64,000 nucleotides of DNA, taken from positions 682,001 to 746,000 of the forward strand of contig NZ_FTOB01000003.1 in the NCBI RefSeq assembly GCF_900156625.1, given 5' to 3'. The position numbers were made by a program, and so were the translations under genes. Source of the DNA: Zobellia uliginosa (GTDB lineage Bacteria; Bacteroidota; Bacteroidia; Flavobacteriales; Flavobacteriaceae). Positions 1 through 8,133 of this stretch are shown here, in pieces (position 1 is the first letter of the stretch; every line of letters starts with the position of its first letter). The notes under the pieces were generated by a model. The model made no database searches, was not told where the DNA came from, and worked only from the letters and a program-made list of their open reading frames with translations.

Positions 1-183
1 ATAAGTTCATCTTTATTTATGGCATTCCAAGTTGATTGAGTATTCTTTTTTTCTGATGGATTTTCTTCGGGTTGAAAAATAATTAATTCTGTGTTTTTAT
101 TTCCATCCAGTTCCAATTTAGCTAAAAATCCAACCATGTCTGTCGCATTATTCTCGTATAAGGTTCTTGGCGTTCTCTGGCAT
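1..183 (-). CDS. partial hypothetical protein, N-terminal 61 residues
   Basis: An open frame on the minus strand starts at an ATG at 183-181 and runs off the left edge. A stop codon lies ten codons upstream in the same frame, and AGGA lies just before the ATG, so the start is reasonable. The visible residues begin MPENAKNLIRENNATD and then form an alternating hydrophobic/charged stretch followed by an Asn/Lys/Glu-rich stretch with a WNAINKDEL end. The composition reads like real coding sequence, but I do not recognise the family. No signal peptide is visible. It is divergent from the gene at 335. It could also be a chance frame. Confidence 0.45.
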
Positions 184-251
184 GCTCCTGAAAGACGGTA
201 ATTACGTTTTTTTAAGGCCGATCTTCAATTTAAAATAAGTTGTCGCCCATA

Positions 252-284
252 TTTCACTTTCCCCAATGCTTGTCCCTATCTTTG
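252..284 (+). promoter_or_regulatory. candidate promoter for the helicase-like gene
   Basis: TATCTTTG at 277-284 is an exact match to the Bacteroidetes -7 element TAnnTTTG. TTTC at 252-255, 21 bases upstream, resembles the -33 TTTG. The ATG at 335 follows 50 bases later. Confidence 0.45.
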
Positions 285-334
285 CGTTTTGGAACACATC
301 GGATTTAGAACCTCAATTTTAGTAGATAAAGCGT

Positions 335-946
335 ATGCCCTTTAGAAAATTACATCCCCACTTGCTTGAGAATTTAGAGCGTCTGGAAATTGAAACCCCA
401 ACGCCCTTTCAAAAAAGTAGCATTCCCGTAATCAAAAGTGGTATAAATGTCTTTGCCTTCGCCAAGGAAGGCAGCGGGAAAACGACCACCTTGGTGTTGA
501 CCACCTTGCAGAAGCTAAAATGTGAGGCTGTAGGAGACGCCCCAAGGGCGGTGGTTATGGTAGAGAACAAAGAGAAGGTGTTGGAACTGTACCAAACCTT
601 TATAGAATACACCAAATACAGCTCATTACGGGTGTATGCCAGTTACGAGCAGCTGCATATAGATGTGCAGAAGTCCGAAATATACTTGGGTATCGATATT
701 TTGATTACCACGCCCAAAACACTTCACAACCTGTTTTTGACCAATGGGGTTAGTATTTCCGAATTGAAGATCATAAGTGTCGACGATGCCGAATTTCTAT
801 CGAACAAAAAGGAAGCTACAGGCCTGATCGCCATGGCGGCAAGCATTAAGAAAAGTCAGTTTGTAATCTATGCCGAAAAAGCCCATCCGCAGTTGAAGCG
901 CCTAGAAAATCACTTTATGGAATACTCCCGTACCGTCACGGCCTAG
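335..946 (+). CDS. degenerate single-domain DEAD-box-helicase-like protein
   Basis: This 203-residue protein resembles only the first RecA domain of a DEAD-box RNA helicase. A Q-motif-like TPTPFQ lies at residues 21-26, the Walker A motif AKEGSGKT at 43-50 is intact, and TTPKTL at 125-130 resembles motif Ib. The Walker B/DEAD motif is altered to VDDA (149-152), and the SAT motif III is replaced by a sequence near IYAEKA. The second RecA domain is absent; the frame ends cleanly at a TAG with no helicase sequence after it. ATP binding is plausible and unwinding unlikely. Full RhlE-like and DbpA-like helicases lie 4-7 kb away, so it may be an old derivative of such a gene. A role in RNA binding or regulation is inference. 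Confidence 0.75.
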   Translation: MPFRKLHPHLLENLERLEIETPTPFQKSSIPVIKSGINVFAFAKEGSGKTTTLVLTTLQKLKCEAVGDAPRAVVMVENKEKVLELYQTFIEYTKYSSLRVYASYEQLHIDVQKSEIYLGIDILITTPKTLHNLFLTNGVSISELKIISVDDAEFLSNKKEATGLIAMAASIKKSQFVIYAEKAHPQLKRLENHFMEYSRTVTA

Positions 947-961
947 ACGCCAAGCTTGTTA

Positions 962-2509
962 CTACCAAGAAATCGGGAAGTAGTCCTTTAGGAACTTTCC
1001 GCACCAATGCTTACCGGTATTGATACCATCAAAAAGAGGATCTACTACCCTAGCGGCGCCGTCAACAATATCCAATGGGGGTTGAAAATCATGGACTTCC
1101 TGCTTTCTTTTGGCCAATTCCGCAGGGTCTTCGTCGGTCACCCATCCCGTATCCACCGCATTCATATAAATACCGAATTTGGCCAGGTCGCCCGAAGCTG
1201 TATGGGTAAGCATGTTCAGGGCCGCTTTTGCCATATTGGTGTGGGGGTGTCGCGATTCTTTAAAAAACCGGTGGAACTTACCTTCCATGGCCGATACGTT
1301 TATAATGTGTTTTTGCCCGGTATTTTCCTTTTTCATGATTTCCGAAAGTCGGTTGCACAAGACGAAGGGCGCAACGGAATTTACCAATTGTACCTCTACC
1401 ATTTCAGTAGTTTCAATAGCTCCCAATTTTAGGCGCCAGCTATTGGTCTTACGCAGGTCTACTTGTTGTAAATCGGCATCCAGTTCACTTTCGGGGAAGA
1501 CCTCCTTGGTCACTAGGCTTGCGTCAAAACTATAGGGAATCTGCGACAATCTCGCGGAAGAGCGTAAACCGATGCCGGGTTCCGGACCGTGCCATGAAAC
1601 GGGCATGTTCTTGTTGGAGGAAGCCGCGGAAGTAAGTTCGGTAAGTTCGCCCAGGCAACTCATATGGTCGGCCAGCACATCTTGTGCAAATTGGGGCAAG
1701 CTCTCAAAGGGCCTTTCTTCATTTAGCATAAGATGGGCATAGAAACCTGCCGGACGTCGGACGGTTTGGGCCGCATTGTTGATGAGAATATCCAGTTTTT
1801 CATAGTTCTGCTCAATGTAGTTGCAGAAGATTTCCACACTGGGGATATGCCTTAGGTCGAGTCCGTGTATTTTAAGACGATGGCCCCATTCCATAAAATC
1901 GGCCTCTTTGGAAAAACGTAAAGCAGAATCCACAGGGAAACGGGTGGTAGCGATAACGGTGGCCCCTCCACGCAAGAGCATCAGGCTGATATGGTAGCCG
2001 ATCTTTAGGCGTGAACCTGTAATCACCGCCACTTGGCCCTTTACGTCGGCCGTTTGAAAGCGTTTGGCATAGTTTAGGTCTCCGCATTCGGTACACATGG
2101 TATCGTAGAAATGGTGGAGCTTGGTAAATTTGGCCTTACAGACGTAGCAATCGCGGGGCGATTCCAATTCCGGAGTATCCTTTGCCGCTAGGTCGGCCGC
2201 AGCCAGTAATTTTGGCGCCACAAACACCGAGGCCTCACGGGCGTGGCGAATACCGGTCTGGTTACGGGCGCTTTTGTCTTTGGCCGCTTGCTTGCGCTTG
2301 GCCGCTTTTTTGGCGTCTTTTTTTCTTCTGGAGAACTCTTCCCTACTCGGCCGGGATAGTTGTCCCGATACCTTTATGAGGGTGGTTCTTTGTTCTTTTG
2401 GGATTTCAAATATTTGATCGGTGTCGGCCACCAATCGTTCTAGAACGGCAATACATTTCTCTACTTCCTCTAAGCTTACTTCTGGGCTTTTTTCCAACGC
2501 TTCACTCAT
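962..2509 (-). CDS. SDR-fold protein with N-terminal zinc ribbon
   Basis: A 515-residue protein, about twice the usual SDR length. Residues 1-50 are acidic and helical, 55-90 are strongly basic, and CYVC (121-124) with CTEC (139-142) forms a zinc-ribbon-like pair. The SDR Rossmann fold starts near 158, with TGSRLKIG (164-171) as the cofactor loop and NNAA at 244-247. An insertion of about 100 residues (265-370) precedes the catalytic half. Ser406 fits the active-site serine and Lys428 the lysine, but the tyrosine of YxxxK is replaced by Thr424. Normal SDR chemistry is therefore doubtful. It converges on the helicase-like gene with a 15-base gap. The function is unknown; a cofactor-sensing or nucleic-acid-binding role is possible but unproven. 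Confidence 0.75.
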   Translation of the reverse strand: MSEALEKSPEVSLEEVEKCIAVLERLVADTDQIFEIPKEQRTTLIKVSGQLSRPSREEFSRRKKDAKKAAKRKQAAKDKSARNQTGIRHAREASVFVAPKLLAAADLAAKDTPELESPRDCYVCKAKFTKLHHFYDTMCTECGDLNYAKRFQTADVKGQVAVITGSRLKIGYHISLMLLRGGATVIATTRFPVDSALRFSKEADFMEWGHRLKIHGLDLRHIPSVEIFCNYIEQNYEKLDILINNAAQTVRRPAGFYAHLMLNEERPFESLPQFAQDVLADHMSCLGELTELTSAASSNKNMPVSWHGPEPGIGLRSSARLSQIPYSFDASLVTKEVFPESELDADLQQVDLRKTNSWRLKLGAIETTEMVEVQLVNSVAPFVLCNRLSEIMKKENTGQKHIINVSAMEGKFHRFFKESRHPHTNMAKAALNMLTHTASGDLAKFGIYMNAVDTGWVTDEDPAELAKRKQEVHDFQPPLDIVDGAARVVDPLFDGINTGKHWCGKFLKDYFPISW

Positions 2510-2692
2510 CCTTCCTCCTGTTTTTATCGGAATAACTGTACTCCGTAATCCTAAAATTTTATGCCGCGCGAAACTACATCTTTATTTTGAAGGCTTTATC
2601 CAAAACGCGTCTTTTATTTTATGGAGATGGAGGTGAATTCCCCGTGATGCCCCTTAATCGATGAGATAGGGGTTTTACTTTGCCGAGCCAAT

Positions 2693-2728
2693 AAAAAAGG
2701 GCCGCTACCCTTTCATCGGTAGCCGCCC
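2693..2728 (-). terminator. rho-independent terminator
   Basis: GGGCCGCTACC (2699-2709) pairs with GGTAGCCGCCC (2718-2728), with one mismatched position. On the minus strand the hairpin is followed by a run of T (the A-run at 2693-2698). It lies 28 bases after the stop of the DUF6515-like gene. Confidence 0.8.
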
Positions 2729-2755
2729 ATTTAATTGCATACAGGTGTTTTATAC

Positions 2756-3343
2756 TTACTCCATATCTATGATACCCACCACTTCATAGGCCCTCGTGCC
2801 ATTTACCTGTATTTTTTCATAAAGGATGTTGGCGAACTCAAAATAGGTTTGTCCGTCTATATTTACTTTTTCATATCCATCGGGAAGCTCATATACTATG
2901 GTGCCTACTTCAGGTTCTACCACCTCGTACTCTGAATTTACTTCGGTATAAAAGGTTCCGCCCACATAAAAATATACCCGATTGTTAAAACGAATTCTTC
3001 TATAGTCTGAAGGAAGGGTTTTTATTCTAAAGCCAATTTTAGGGGCTATTACAATGTATCGTCCTCTTGATACGGTGTAAAATTTATTGTTGGAATAGTA
3101 ATAGTTATTGCCCTTGTGCTTAATAACCGTTCTGTTGGGCACGGTTCTTACCGATACCACCTTCTTTTTTGGGGTTTTGTAGACCACTCTTCTGCTCGAT
3201 ACCCTGTTTGGGGTCGTCTTCACTACAGTTTTGGTAGTTGTGACCTTTGTTGCGGTACGCTTGCGGGTTTGTGCCGTAGCCGAAACGGTACAAGCGATTA
3301 AAAATAAAGAAGCTACTACGTATGTTTTAATGTTTGTTTTCAT
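2756..3343 (-). CDS. exported basic protein, DUF6515-like
   Basis: A 195-residue secreted protein with a signal peptide over about residues 1-24 (cleavage after VSATA). Residues 26-75 form a low-complexity basic segment rich in Thr, Lys, Arg and Val. The C-terminal two thirds hold repeats of the type YYYxxNKFYTV, VYFYVGGTFYTEV and TYFEFANILYEKI, three tandem beta-hairpin-like units ending in a VVEPEVG/VVGIID type strand. This matches the Bacteroidetes DUF6515 family as I remember it. The molecular function is unknown; periplasm or outer membrane is the expected site. It is a single gene with its own terminator. Confidence 0.75.
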   Translation of the reverse strand: MKTNIKTYVVASLFLIACTVSATAQTRKRTATKVTTTKTVVKTTPNRVSSRRVVYKTPKKKVVSVRTVPNRTVIKHKGNNYYYSNNKFYTVSRGRYIVIAPKIGFRIKTLPSDYRRIRFNNRVYFYVGGTFYTEVNSEYEVVEPEVGTIVYELPDGYEKVNIDGQTYFEFANILYEKIQVNGTRAYEVVGIIDME

Positions 3344-3525
3344 GATGCATAAGATTTAAAAAGTTAAACTTTTAGTATTGCGATCACTACTTTGACACTT
3401 ATTTTTCTCCCTGGTTTAATTTCACATGGCTGTTTTTACCGTAAACTAGACGAAGGGATGTTTTCAATCTACGAATTGGGGGATTCTATAGATATGGAAA
3501 AACACGGTATTTTAAATTTAGGGTA

Positions 3526-3556
3526 GAAAAAAGGCGTATTCGAATAGAACACGCCT
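3526..3556 (-). terminator. rho-independent terminator
   Basis: AGGCGT (3532-3537) pairs with ACGCCT (3551-3556), and on the minus strand the stem is followed by TTTTTT. It lies about 25 bases after the stop of the EF-hand lipoprotein gene. Confidence 0.7.
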
Positions 3557-3581
3557 AGTTATACGATACTTTTCCTTCCTA

Positions 3582-3884
3582 TTATTTCAGCAAAGCAAGA
3601 AGGCCTTGTAGTTCGGTAAGGTTAAGACTTGAATTGTTATCCGTATCCAATTGCGCAAAATTCTCTGAAACCGAACCGATAGCTTCCGTTGAGCTTATGG
3701 CTTCGTTCTTATCCGTATCCAATAGGCTAAATAAGCTGGCCACTTGTTGAACGGTCGAGTTTGAGCTCAATGAACCCAGCAGTGTCGCGGCATCCGCTAC
3801 ATTAGACGTGTTTACGTTCTTTACACTATTACAACTGGATAGGGCGGCCACGAGGGCTATCGATGCTATTACTTTTTTCATCAT
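3582..3884 (-). CDS. small EF-hand lipoprotein
   Basis: A 100-residue protein with a lipoprotein signal peptide; the lipobox ends at Cys19 in LSSC. The mature part holds two calcium-binding EF-hand loops, DTDKNEAISSTE and DTDNNSSLNLTE, each with acidic or oxygen-bearing residues at loop positions 1, 3, 5, 9 and 12. It therefore looks like a compact calcium-binding module anchored in the envelope. A second Met directly follows the first; either may be the start. It is a single gene with its own terminator. The role is unknown, and calcium buffering or sensing is inference. Confidence 0.75.
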   Translation of the reverse strand: MMKKVIASIALVAALSSCNSVKNVNTSNVADAATLLGSLSSNSTVQQVASLFSLLDTDKNEAISSTEAIGSVSENFAQLDTDNNSSLNLTELQGLLALLK

Positions 3885-4132
3885 TTATGTTTAGTATTTG
3901 TTTATAGAGCCGCAAAGGTAGTCTTATAAGTTGAAGGTGAAGAAGTATATAGACCAACACCGCATTTATATCTATACAACTCTTAAAATTATAGACGAAT
4001 GGGGTGTTTGCACGTATTAAATTTATAATGGTTTTGGAGTTGATTTTGGTTCTTGGCCGGCCTAGTGGAAGCCGCCATAACAAAGGCACAGTGTATGTCG
4101 GGAAGCTATTCGGGCAAAATATAGGCACAAAA

Positions 4133-4160
4133 AAAAGCCCATCGATTAAGATGGGCTTTT
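4133..4160 (-). terminator. rho-independent terminator of the cold-shock gene
   Basis: AAAAGCCCATC and GATGGGCTTTT form an 11-base perfect stem with a six-base loop, followed by further T residues on the minus strand. It begins about 20 bases past the cold-shock gene stop. Confidence 0.85.
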
Positions 4161-4181
4161 GTAAAACTTAAAGTATATGTA

Positions 4182-4373
4182 TTAGATAACTTTTACGTTC
4201 ACTGCGTTCAAACCTTTGTTGCCTTCTTGTAGATCGAATTCAACTTCATCGCCTTCGCGAATTTCGTCAACTAATCCTGAAATGTGTACAAAGTGATCTT
4301 TTTCAACGCCTTCTTCAGTGATAAAACCAAATCCTTTTGTATCATTGAAAAATTTTACTGTTCCTTTACTCAT
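4182..4373 (-). CDS. cold-shock protein, CspA family
   Basis: A 63-residue single cold-shock domain. The two nucleic-acid-binding motifs are clear: RNP1 as KGFGFI near residues 13-18 and RNP2 as HFVHIS near 27-32. The length is the normal one for a minimal Csp. Such proteins bind single-stranded RNA or DNA and act as RNA chaperones in the cytoplasm. It is monocistronic with a strong terminator. TTTG-N17-TAAATTTT on the minus strand just upstream is a possible promoter, leaving a leader of a few tens of bases. Confidence 0.95.
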   Translation of the reverse strand: MSKGTVKFFNDTKGFGFITEEGVEKDHFVHISGLVDEIREGDEVEFDLQEGNKGLNAVNVKVI

Positions 4374-4770
4374 TGTAATGTAATTAAAAATTTATAGTAC
4401 TTATTATTTTGCAAAGATGGCGCCAATTTTCCAACATTCAACATTTTAATTTACTTATTTTCAACTTCTTACAAAATCTATTTTTAAGTATTCATTTAAT
4501 TTTGCCCCGTTTGGCTTGAATATGGACTCATTATGCCTTGATTATGGGCGGTATTCTGTGGTAAGTTGTGTTTTTGGGGAGATATCCGTAAAGTGAACTC
4601 GGTTACAATTAGGCGGTTTTTATGCCTTATCGATGACTTTTTTTCCTTCCAAAAGGAGGTTTTAGCCCTATTTCGGAAGGAAAATTTTAAAGAAAGAGGC
4701 ACATCGGTGATAAATCATCAGGGCCGGAGCTTAAGTTTTATATGGAAATCGAAGGGTAATTATCGTCGTT
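4374..4770. other. intergenic region with a 10-bp inverted repeat
   Basis: No gene is supported here; the frames on either strand lack credible protein character. The left part is the cold-shock gene upstream region, AT-rich. In the middle, TTTTCCTTCC (4641-4650) and GGAAGGAAAA (4675-4684) form a perfect 10-base inverted repeat with a 24-base loop that contains AAAAGGAGG. Neither side has the T-run expected of a terminator after the stem on the helicase strand. Confidence 0.6.
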
Positions 4771-6084
4771 TTACAAAATGGAAATGCGAACTTTCTTATT
4801 TTTTAGGCGGGAGTTGTTCAATGTTCCGACCAACTGATCGGCAATCGACAAGGGAACGGCTACAAAGGCACAATCTTGTTTAAGCTCGATAACACCCAAC
4901 TGGTCTTTTTTGATGCCGCCTTGTTTAAAGAAGAGTCCGGCAATATCCCCTTTTGAGATCTTATCCTTTCTACCGCCAGAAATAAACAGGGTTTCCCATA
5001 ATTGGGGTTTACGGGCCGCTTTTTCGCCAATAGCTATACTTTCGGTACCTTTGATGAACTCGGGTACATCTTCGTTTTTGTATTGCAAGACATAGGCCGT
5101 TCCTTTCGCATCTACACGGGCCGTTCTGCCATTACGGTGGGTAAATTCTTCCATGGCCCTTGGAAGCTCGTAATGAACGATATACTTCAACTCGGGAATA
5201 TCTATTCCCCTTGCCGCCAGATCCGTAGCGATCAATATTCGGCTAGTGCCATTTCTGAACTTGATCAAAGAACGCTCCCTGTCCCTCTGTTCCATCCCCC
5301 CTGAAAAACAGGTGTATTGGATCTTATGTTTATCTAAAAACCCGCTGACACGTTCGATGCTCTCCCTAAAATTGCAAAAGATGATCCCGGGTTGGTCGCC
5401 AAGGTGCAGCAGTAGTTCGGCCAAGGTCCTCAATTTATCCTTATCCGGCGAAACCACCGTTTTAATGGTCAGTTTCGATTCTTTTTTGGCCGCTAGGTAA
5501 TCAATGGTCACGGCTTGGTCCAACCGAACGAATTTAGGAATTTCAACCCCCTGTGTAGCGGAAGTAAGGATACGCTTGTTCAGATGGGGCAATTGCTTGA
5601 TGATCGTACTCATTTCACCTTCAAATCCCGTTTCTAGCGATTTATCGAACTCATCCAAGACCAAGGTCTTGATATCCGTTTTAGAAAAACGGTCGCCACC
5701 AAAATGGTCGGCAATTCTTCCCGGTGTACCTATGAGGATCGCCGGTGTATGTTTTAATTCAATTTTATCCTTGGAAATAGGTCGACCGCCGTATACCGCA
5801 TTCACCTTAAAACCGGAGCCCATATCACGGACTACTTGTTCGATCTGTATGGCCAGCTCGCGTGAAGGTACCAAGATCAAGGCCTGGATTTCGGTACATT
5901 CGGGATCTAGGCTGTCGATAAGGGGCAAAAGAAAGGCCAAGGTCTTGCCGGTGCCCGTTGGCGAAAGCAAAATCGTGTTGGTTGTTTTTGCAATGGTCTC
6001 TAGGGCTTCCTCTTGCATGGGGTTCAATGCGGAAATCTTGAGTTTCGCTAAAATATCCTGTTGATTACGAATGTTGTTGGCCAT
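4771..6084 (-). CDS. DEAD-box RNA helicase with DbpA-type C-terminal domain
   Basis: A 437-residue two-RecA-domain RNA helicase. Motifs in order: Q motif (LNPMQEEA), motif I SPTGTGKT, PSRELA, GTPGR, motif II as DEFD rather than DEAD, motif III SAT, then ATDLAARGID and HRNGRTAR in the second domain. The last 70 residues, rich in short hydrophobic strands and ending in KVRISIL, fit the DbpA RNA-binding domain, which in known members targets 23S rRNA during ribosome assembly. It starts three bases after the stop of the RhlE-like gene, so the two are co-transcribed. The DEFD change keeps both acidic residues and is compatible with activity. Confidence 0.9.
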   Translation of the reverse strand: MANNIRNQQDILAKLKISALNPMQEEALETIAKTTNTILLSPTGTGKTLAFLLPLIDSLDPECTEIQALILVPSRELAIQIEQVVRDMGSGFKVNAVYGGRPISKDKIELKHTPAILIGTPGRIADHFGGDRFSKTDIKTLVLDEFDKSLETGFEGEMSTIIKQLPHLNKRILTSATQGVEIPKFVRLDQAVTIDYLAAKKESKLTIKTVVSPDKDKLRTLAELLLHLGDQPGIIFCNFRESIERVSGFLDKHKIQYTCFSGGMEQRDRERSLIKFRNGTSRILIATDLAARGIDIPELKYIVHYELPRAMEEFTHRNGRTARVDAKGTAYVLQYKNEDVPEFIKGTESIAIGEKAARKPQLWETLFISGGRKDKISKGDIAGLFFKQGGIKKDQLGVIELKQDCAFVAVPLSIADQLVGTLNNSRLKNKKVRISIL

Positions 6085-6087
6085 GGA

Positions 6088-7419
6088 TCAGTGTTTTGAA
6101 GACGCCTCTATTTTTTGGTTGGCCGTGGTGTGGTGCATCACATGGTCGGCCAGTACTTTTTCTATCAATTCTTCCTTGGTCAAATGATGGAAAATGGTCT
6201 TTATTTTTTCTTTGGCTTCCGGGGAAACGTTTCGGTTCGGTTTGGTCTTGAAAATTTTCTTGGCCCAGAGTACCAAATTGGTTTCTTCCCTATCCTCGGC
6301 ACCTTGTTTTTTAAGCTCCTTGAAAACGAGTCCCAATTCCTTTTCAAATTCCGGAATGTCTTCCCGTTCCTCTTCTTGGATAATGGTTAATGAAAGTCCC
6401 TTTGCCCCTGCCCTGGCCGTACGGCCGCTTCGGTGTACATAGGCTTCATAGGTGTCGGGCAAGTGGTAATTCACCACATAGGATATTTCCTTAACGTCAA
6501 TACCACGGGCGGCCAAATCCGTCGCCACAAGAATATCGATAAACCCTTCCCTGAACTGTCCCATGATCCGATCTCGGATTCCTTGGGTGAGACTACCGTG
6601 AATTGACCCGGAAGAAAATTTATTGATGGCCAGTTTCTTCGCCAGTTTATTCACTGCCGCTTTGGTCTTGCAGAAGATGATTCCGCGCTCCCCTTCTTTG
6701 CTATTTAAAAAGTGGAGCAGCACCTCAAGTTTTTCAATAGGTTCGACTACCATATATTTATGGTCGATGCCTTGGTGGCCCATTTGTACCATATCGGCCT
6801 CTAGGTGCACTACGTGCTTCGACATATAGTTCTGTACCAATTGCTTTACCGTTCCCGGCATGGTAGCGGTAAAGAGCAATGTCCGTCTCGATTTGGGCAT
6901 CTCTGCGTCTAGGGTGTCCAAGTCCGTTTTCAAGGCGGTTACCATCTCGTCGGCCTCATCTAAGACCAAGTACCTTAGTTTTTTTAGGCTAACGGCCTTC
7001 CGTTGGATCAAGTCGATCAATCGGCCAGGTGTAGCTACGACAATATGCGTTGTCTCCTTTAACCGTTCTATTTGGGGTTTTATGGGAATGCCGCCACAAA
7101 CGGAAGCAATGGAGATAGCCGGACTATGGGCCGCAAAGGAAACCAGGTTCTCATAGATCTGTTGCCCCAATTCCCGTGTTGGCGATAGAATAACGGCCTG
7201 TACCTCCGTTTTATCGGTATGGATCAATTGAAGCAAGGGCAAGCCAAAAGCCGCGGTCTTACCGCTTCCCGTCTTGGCCAAGGCCACTACATCATCCTTT
7301 TGCTTTAACAGGATGGGAATGGTTTTCTTTTGGATATCGGTGGGAACGGAAATTTTTAGGTCGGCTAAACTCTCTAGCAGTTGTTCGTTGATCCCTAAAG
7401 CTGAAAATGATTTTGACAT
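6088..7419 (-). CDS. DEAD-box RNA helicase, RhlE-like
   Basis: A 443-residue ATP-dependent RNA helicase with all core motifs: Q motif (VPTDIQKKTI), motif I AKTGSGKT, PTRELG, ATPGRL, motif II DEAD, motif III TAT, ATDLAARGID and HRSGRTARAG. The C-terminal 70 residues are charged and contain a basic stretch (KKIFKTKPNRN) likely to bind RNA. Cytoplasmic, acting in ribosome assembly or RNA turnover, often at low temperature. It is the first gene of a two-helicase operon, near the cold-shock gene. Start at ATG 7419, giving the Q-motif region at the usual distance. Confidence 0.92.
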   Translation of the reverse strand: MSKSFSALGINEQLLESLADLKISVPTDIQKKTIPILLKQKDDVVALAKTGSGKTAAFGLPLLQLIHTDKTEVQAVILSPTRELGQQIYENLVSFAAHSPAISIASVCGGIPIKPQIERLKETTHIVVATPGRLIDLIQRKAVSLKKLRYLVLDEADEMVTALKTDLDTLDAEMPKSRRTLLFTATMPGTVKQLVQNYMSKHVVHLEADMVQMGHQGIDHKYMVVEPIEKLEVLLHFLNSKEGERGIIFCKTKAAVNKLAKKLAINKFSSGSIHGSLTQGIRDRIMGQFREGFIDILVATDLAARGIDVKEISYVVNYHLPDTYEAYVHRSGRTARAGAKGLSLTIIQEEEREDIPEFEKELGLVFKELKKQGAEDREETNLVLWAKKIFKTKPNRNVSPEAKEKIKTIFHHLTKEELIEKVLADHVMHHTTANQKIEASSKH

Positions 7420-7486
7420 ATGATAAATTTTGGCAAAGATAGGCAGGGGCGTCCGTGAATTGTGTAAAATGACGGACTATGTAATT

Positions 7487-7520
7487 GAAAAAAAGGGACT
7501 TAAAAGAATTAGCCCCTTTT
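7487..7520 (-). terminator. terminator after the J-domain gene
   Basis: AAAAGGG (7491-7497) and CCCTTTT (7514-7520) pair, and the minus strand continues with TTTTTTTC. It lies about 25 bases after the J-domain gene stop. Confidence 0.6.
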
Positions 7521-7543
7521 GTAATGGTATTAAAAACAAACGC

Positions 7544-7993
7544 TTAAGCTTCTTGGAGCGTACGTTTAGATTTTCTGTAAATGTAGTTTGGGTAAATGCT
7601 ACGTTTCGCAAAACGGTTCAATTTATGGGAATTGACCATTTTCATATAAACGGGCTTGGTAACGCCAAAGTACTCATAGGTAGTACCGTCTAAAAAGGTA
7701 ATTTCCAAAACCATACCCTTGTGTATGTAATCGGCAATACCCGAATTGTTGATCGTTTCGGTATAGGCCTCTAAATTCGCCGCTATGGTCTCGGGGGCGA
7801 TACTCACCAAAAAGTGGTATCCGTCGATGATAGCTCGGCTATTGACTTCGGCCTCTTCGCGTTTGGCGTCACCTTCTTGAAATTTATCCGGATGCCATTC
7901 CTTGACCAAATTGCGGTAGGTTGACTTAAGTGCCTTAAGTTCAATCTCCTTTTCAATTCCAAATAACTTCTTATACTGACCGATACGCTTCAT
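7544..7993 (-). CDS. J-domain protein with C-terminal KTSC domain
   Basis: A 149-residue protein. Residues 3-65 form a J domain with the invariant HPD at 34-36, which stimulates the ATPase of a DnaK-type Hsp70. From about residue 90 the sequence (GMVLEITFLDGTTYEYFGV, then a KxxRFAKRSI end) looks like a KTSC domain, a small domain often found beside nucleic-acid-binding proteins. There is no glycine-rich or zinc-finger region, so it is not a general DnaJ but a specialised co-chaperone. Separate from the helicase operon, with its own terminator. The client is unknown. Confidence 0.8.
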   Translation of the reverse strand: MKRIGQYKKLFGIEKEIELKALKSTYRNLVKEWHPDKFQEGDAKREEAEVNSRAIIDGYHFLVSIAPETIAANLEAYTETINNSGIADYIHKGMVLEITFLDGTTYEYFGVTKPVYMKMVNSHKLNRFAKRSIYPNYIYRKSKRTLQEA

Positions 7994-8133
7994 AGACTTT
8001 TTTTTGAAGCGGCAAAGCTACGCCTTTATTTTATACCACTTAGGCTTATTCTGGCTTTTATATTTTAGTGGAAATCGACCTTTTTCCTTTTAAAAAAAAA
8101 TATAGATAGAGACTAGGACGATAATGGAAGAAG

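Noticed and set aside
4496-4883. Two overlapping small frames in the gap left of the DbpA-like helicase
   Set aside because: Both have odd composition, one runs into the helicase gene in antisense, and neither has a promoter or family match.
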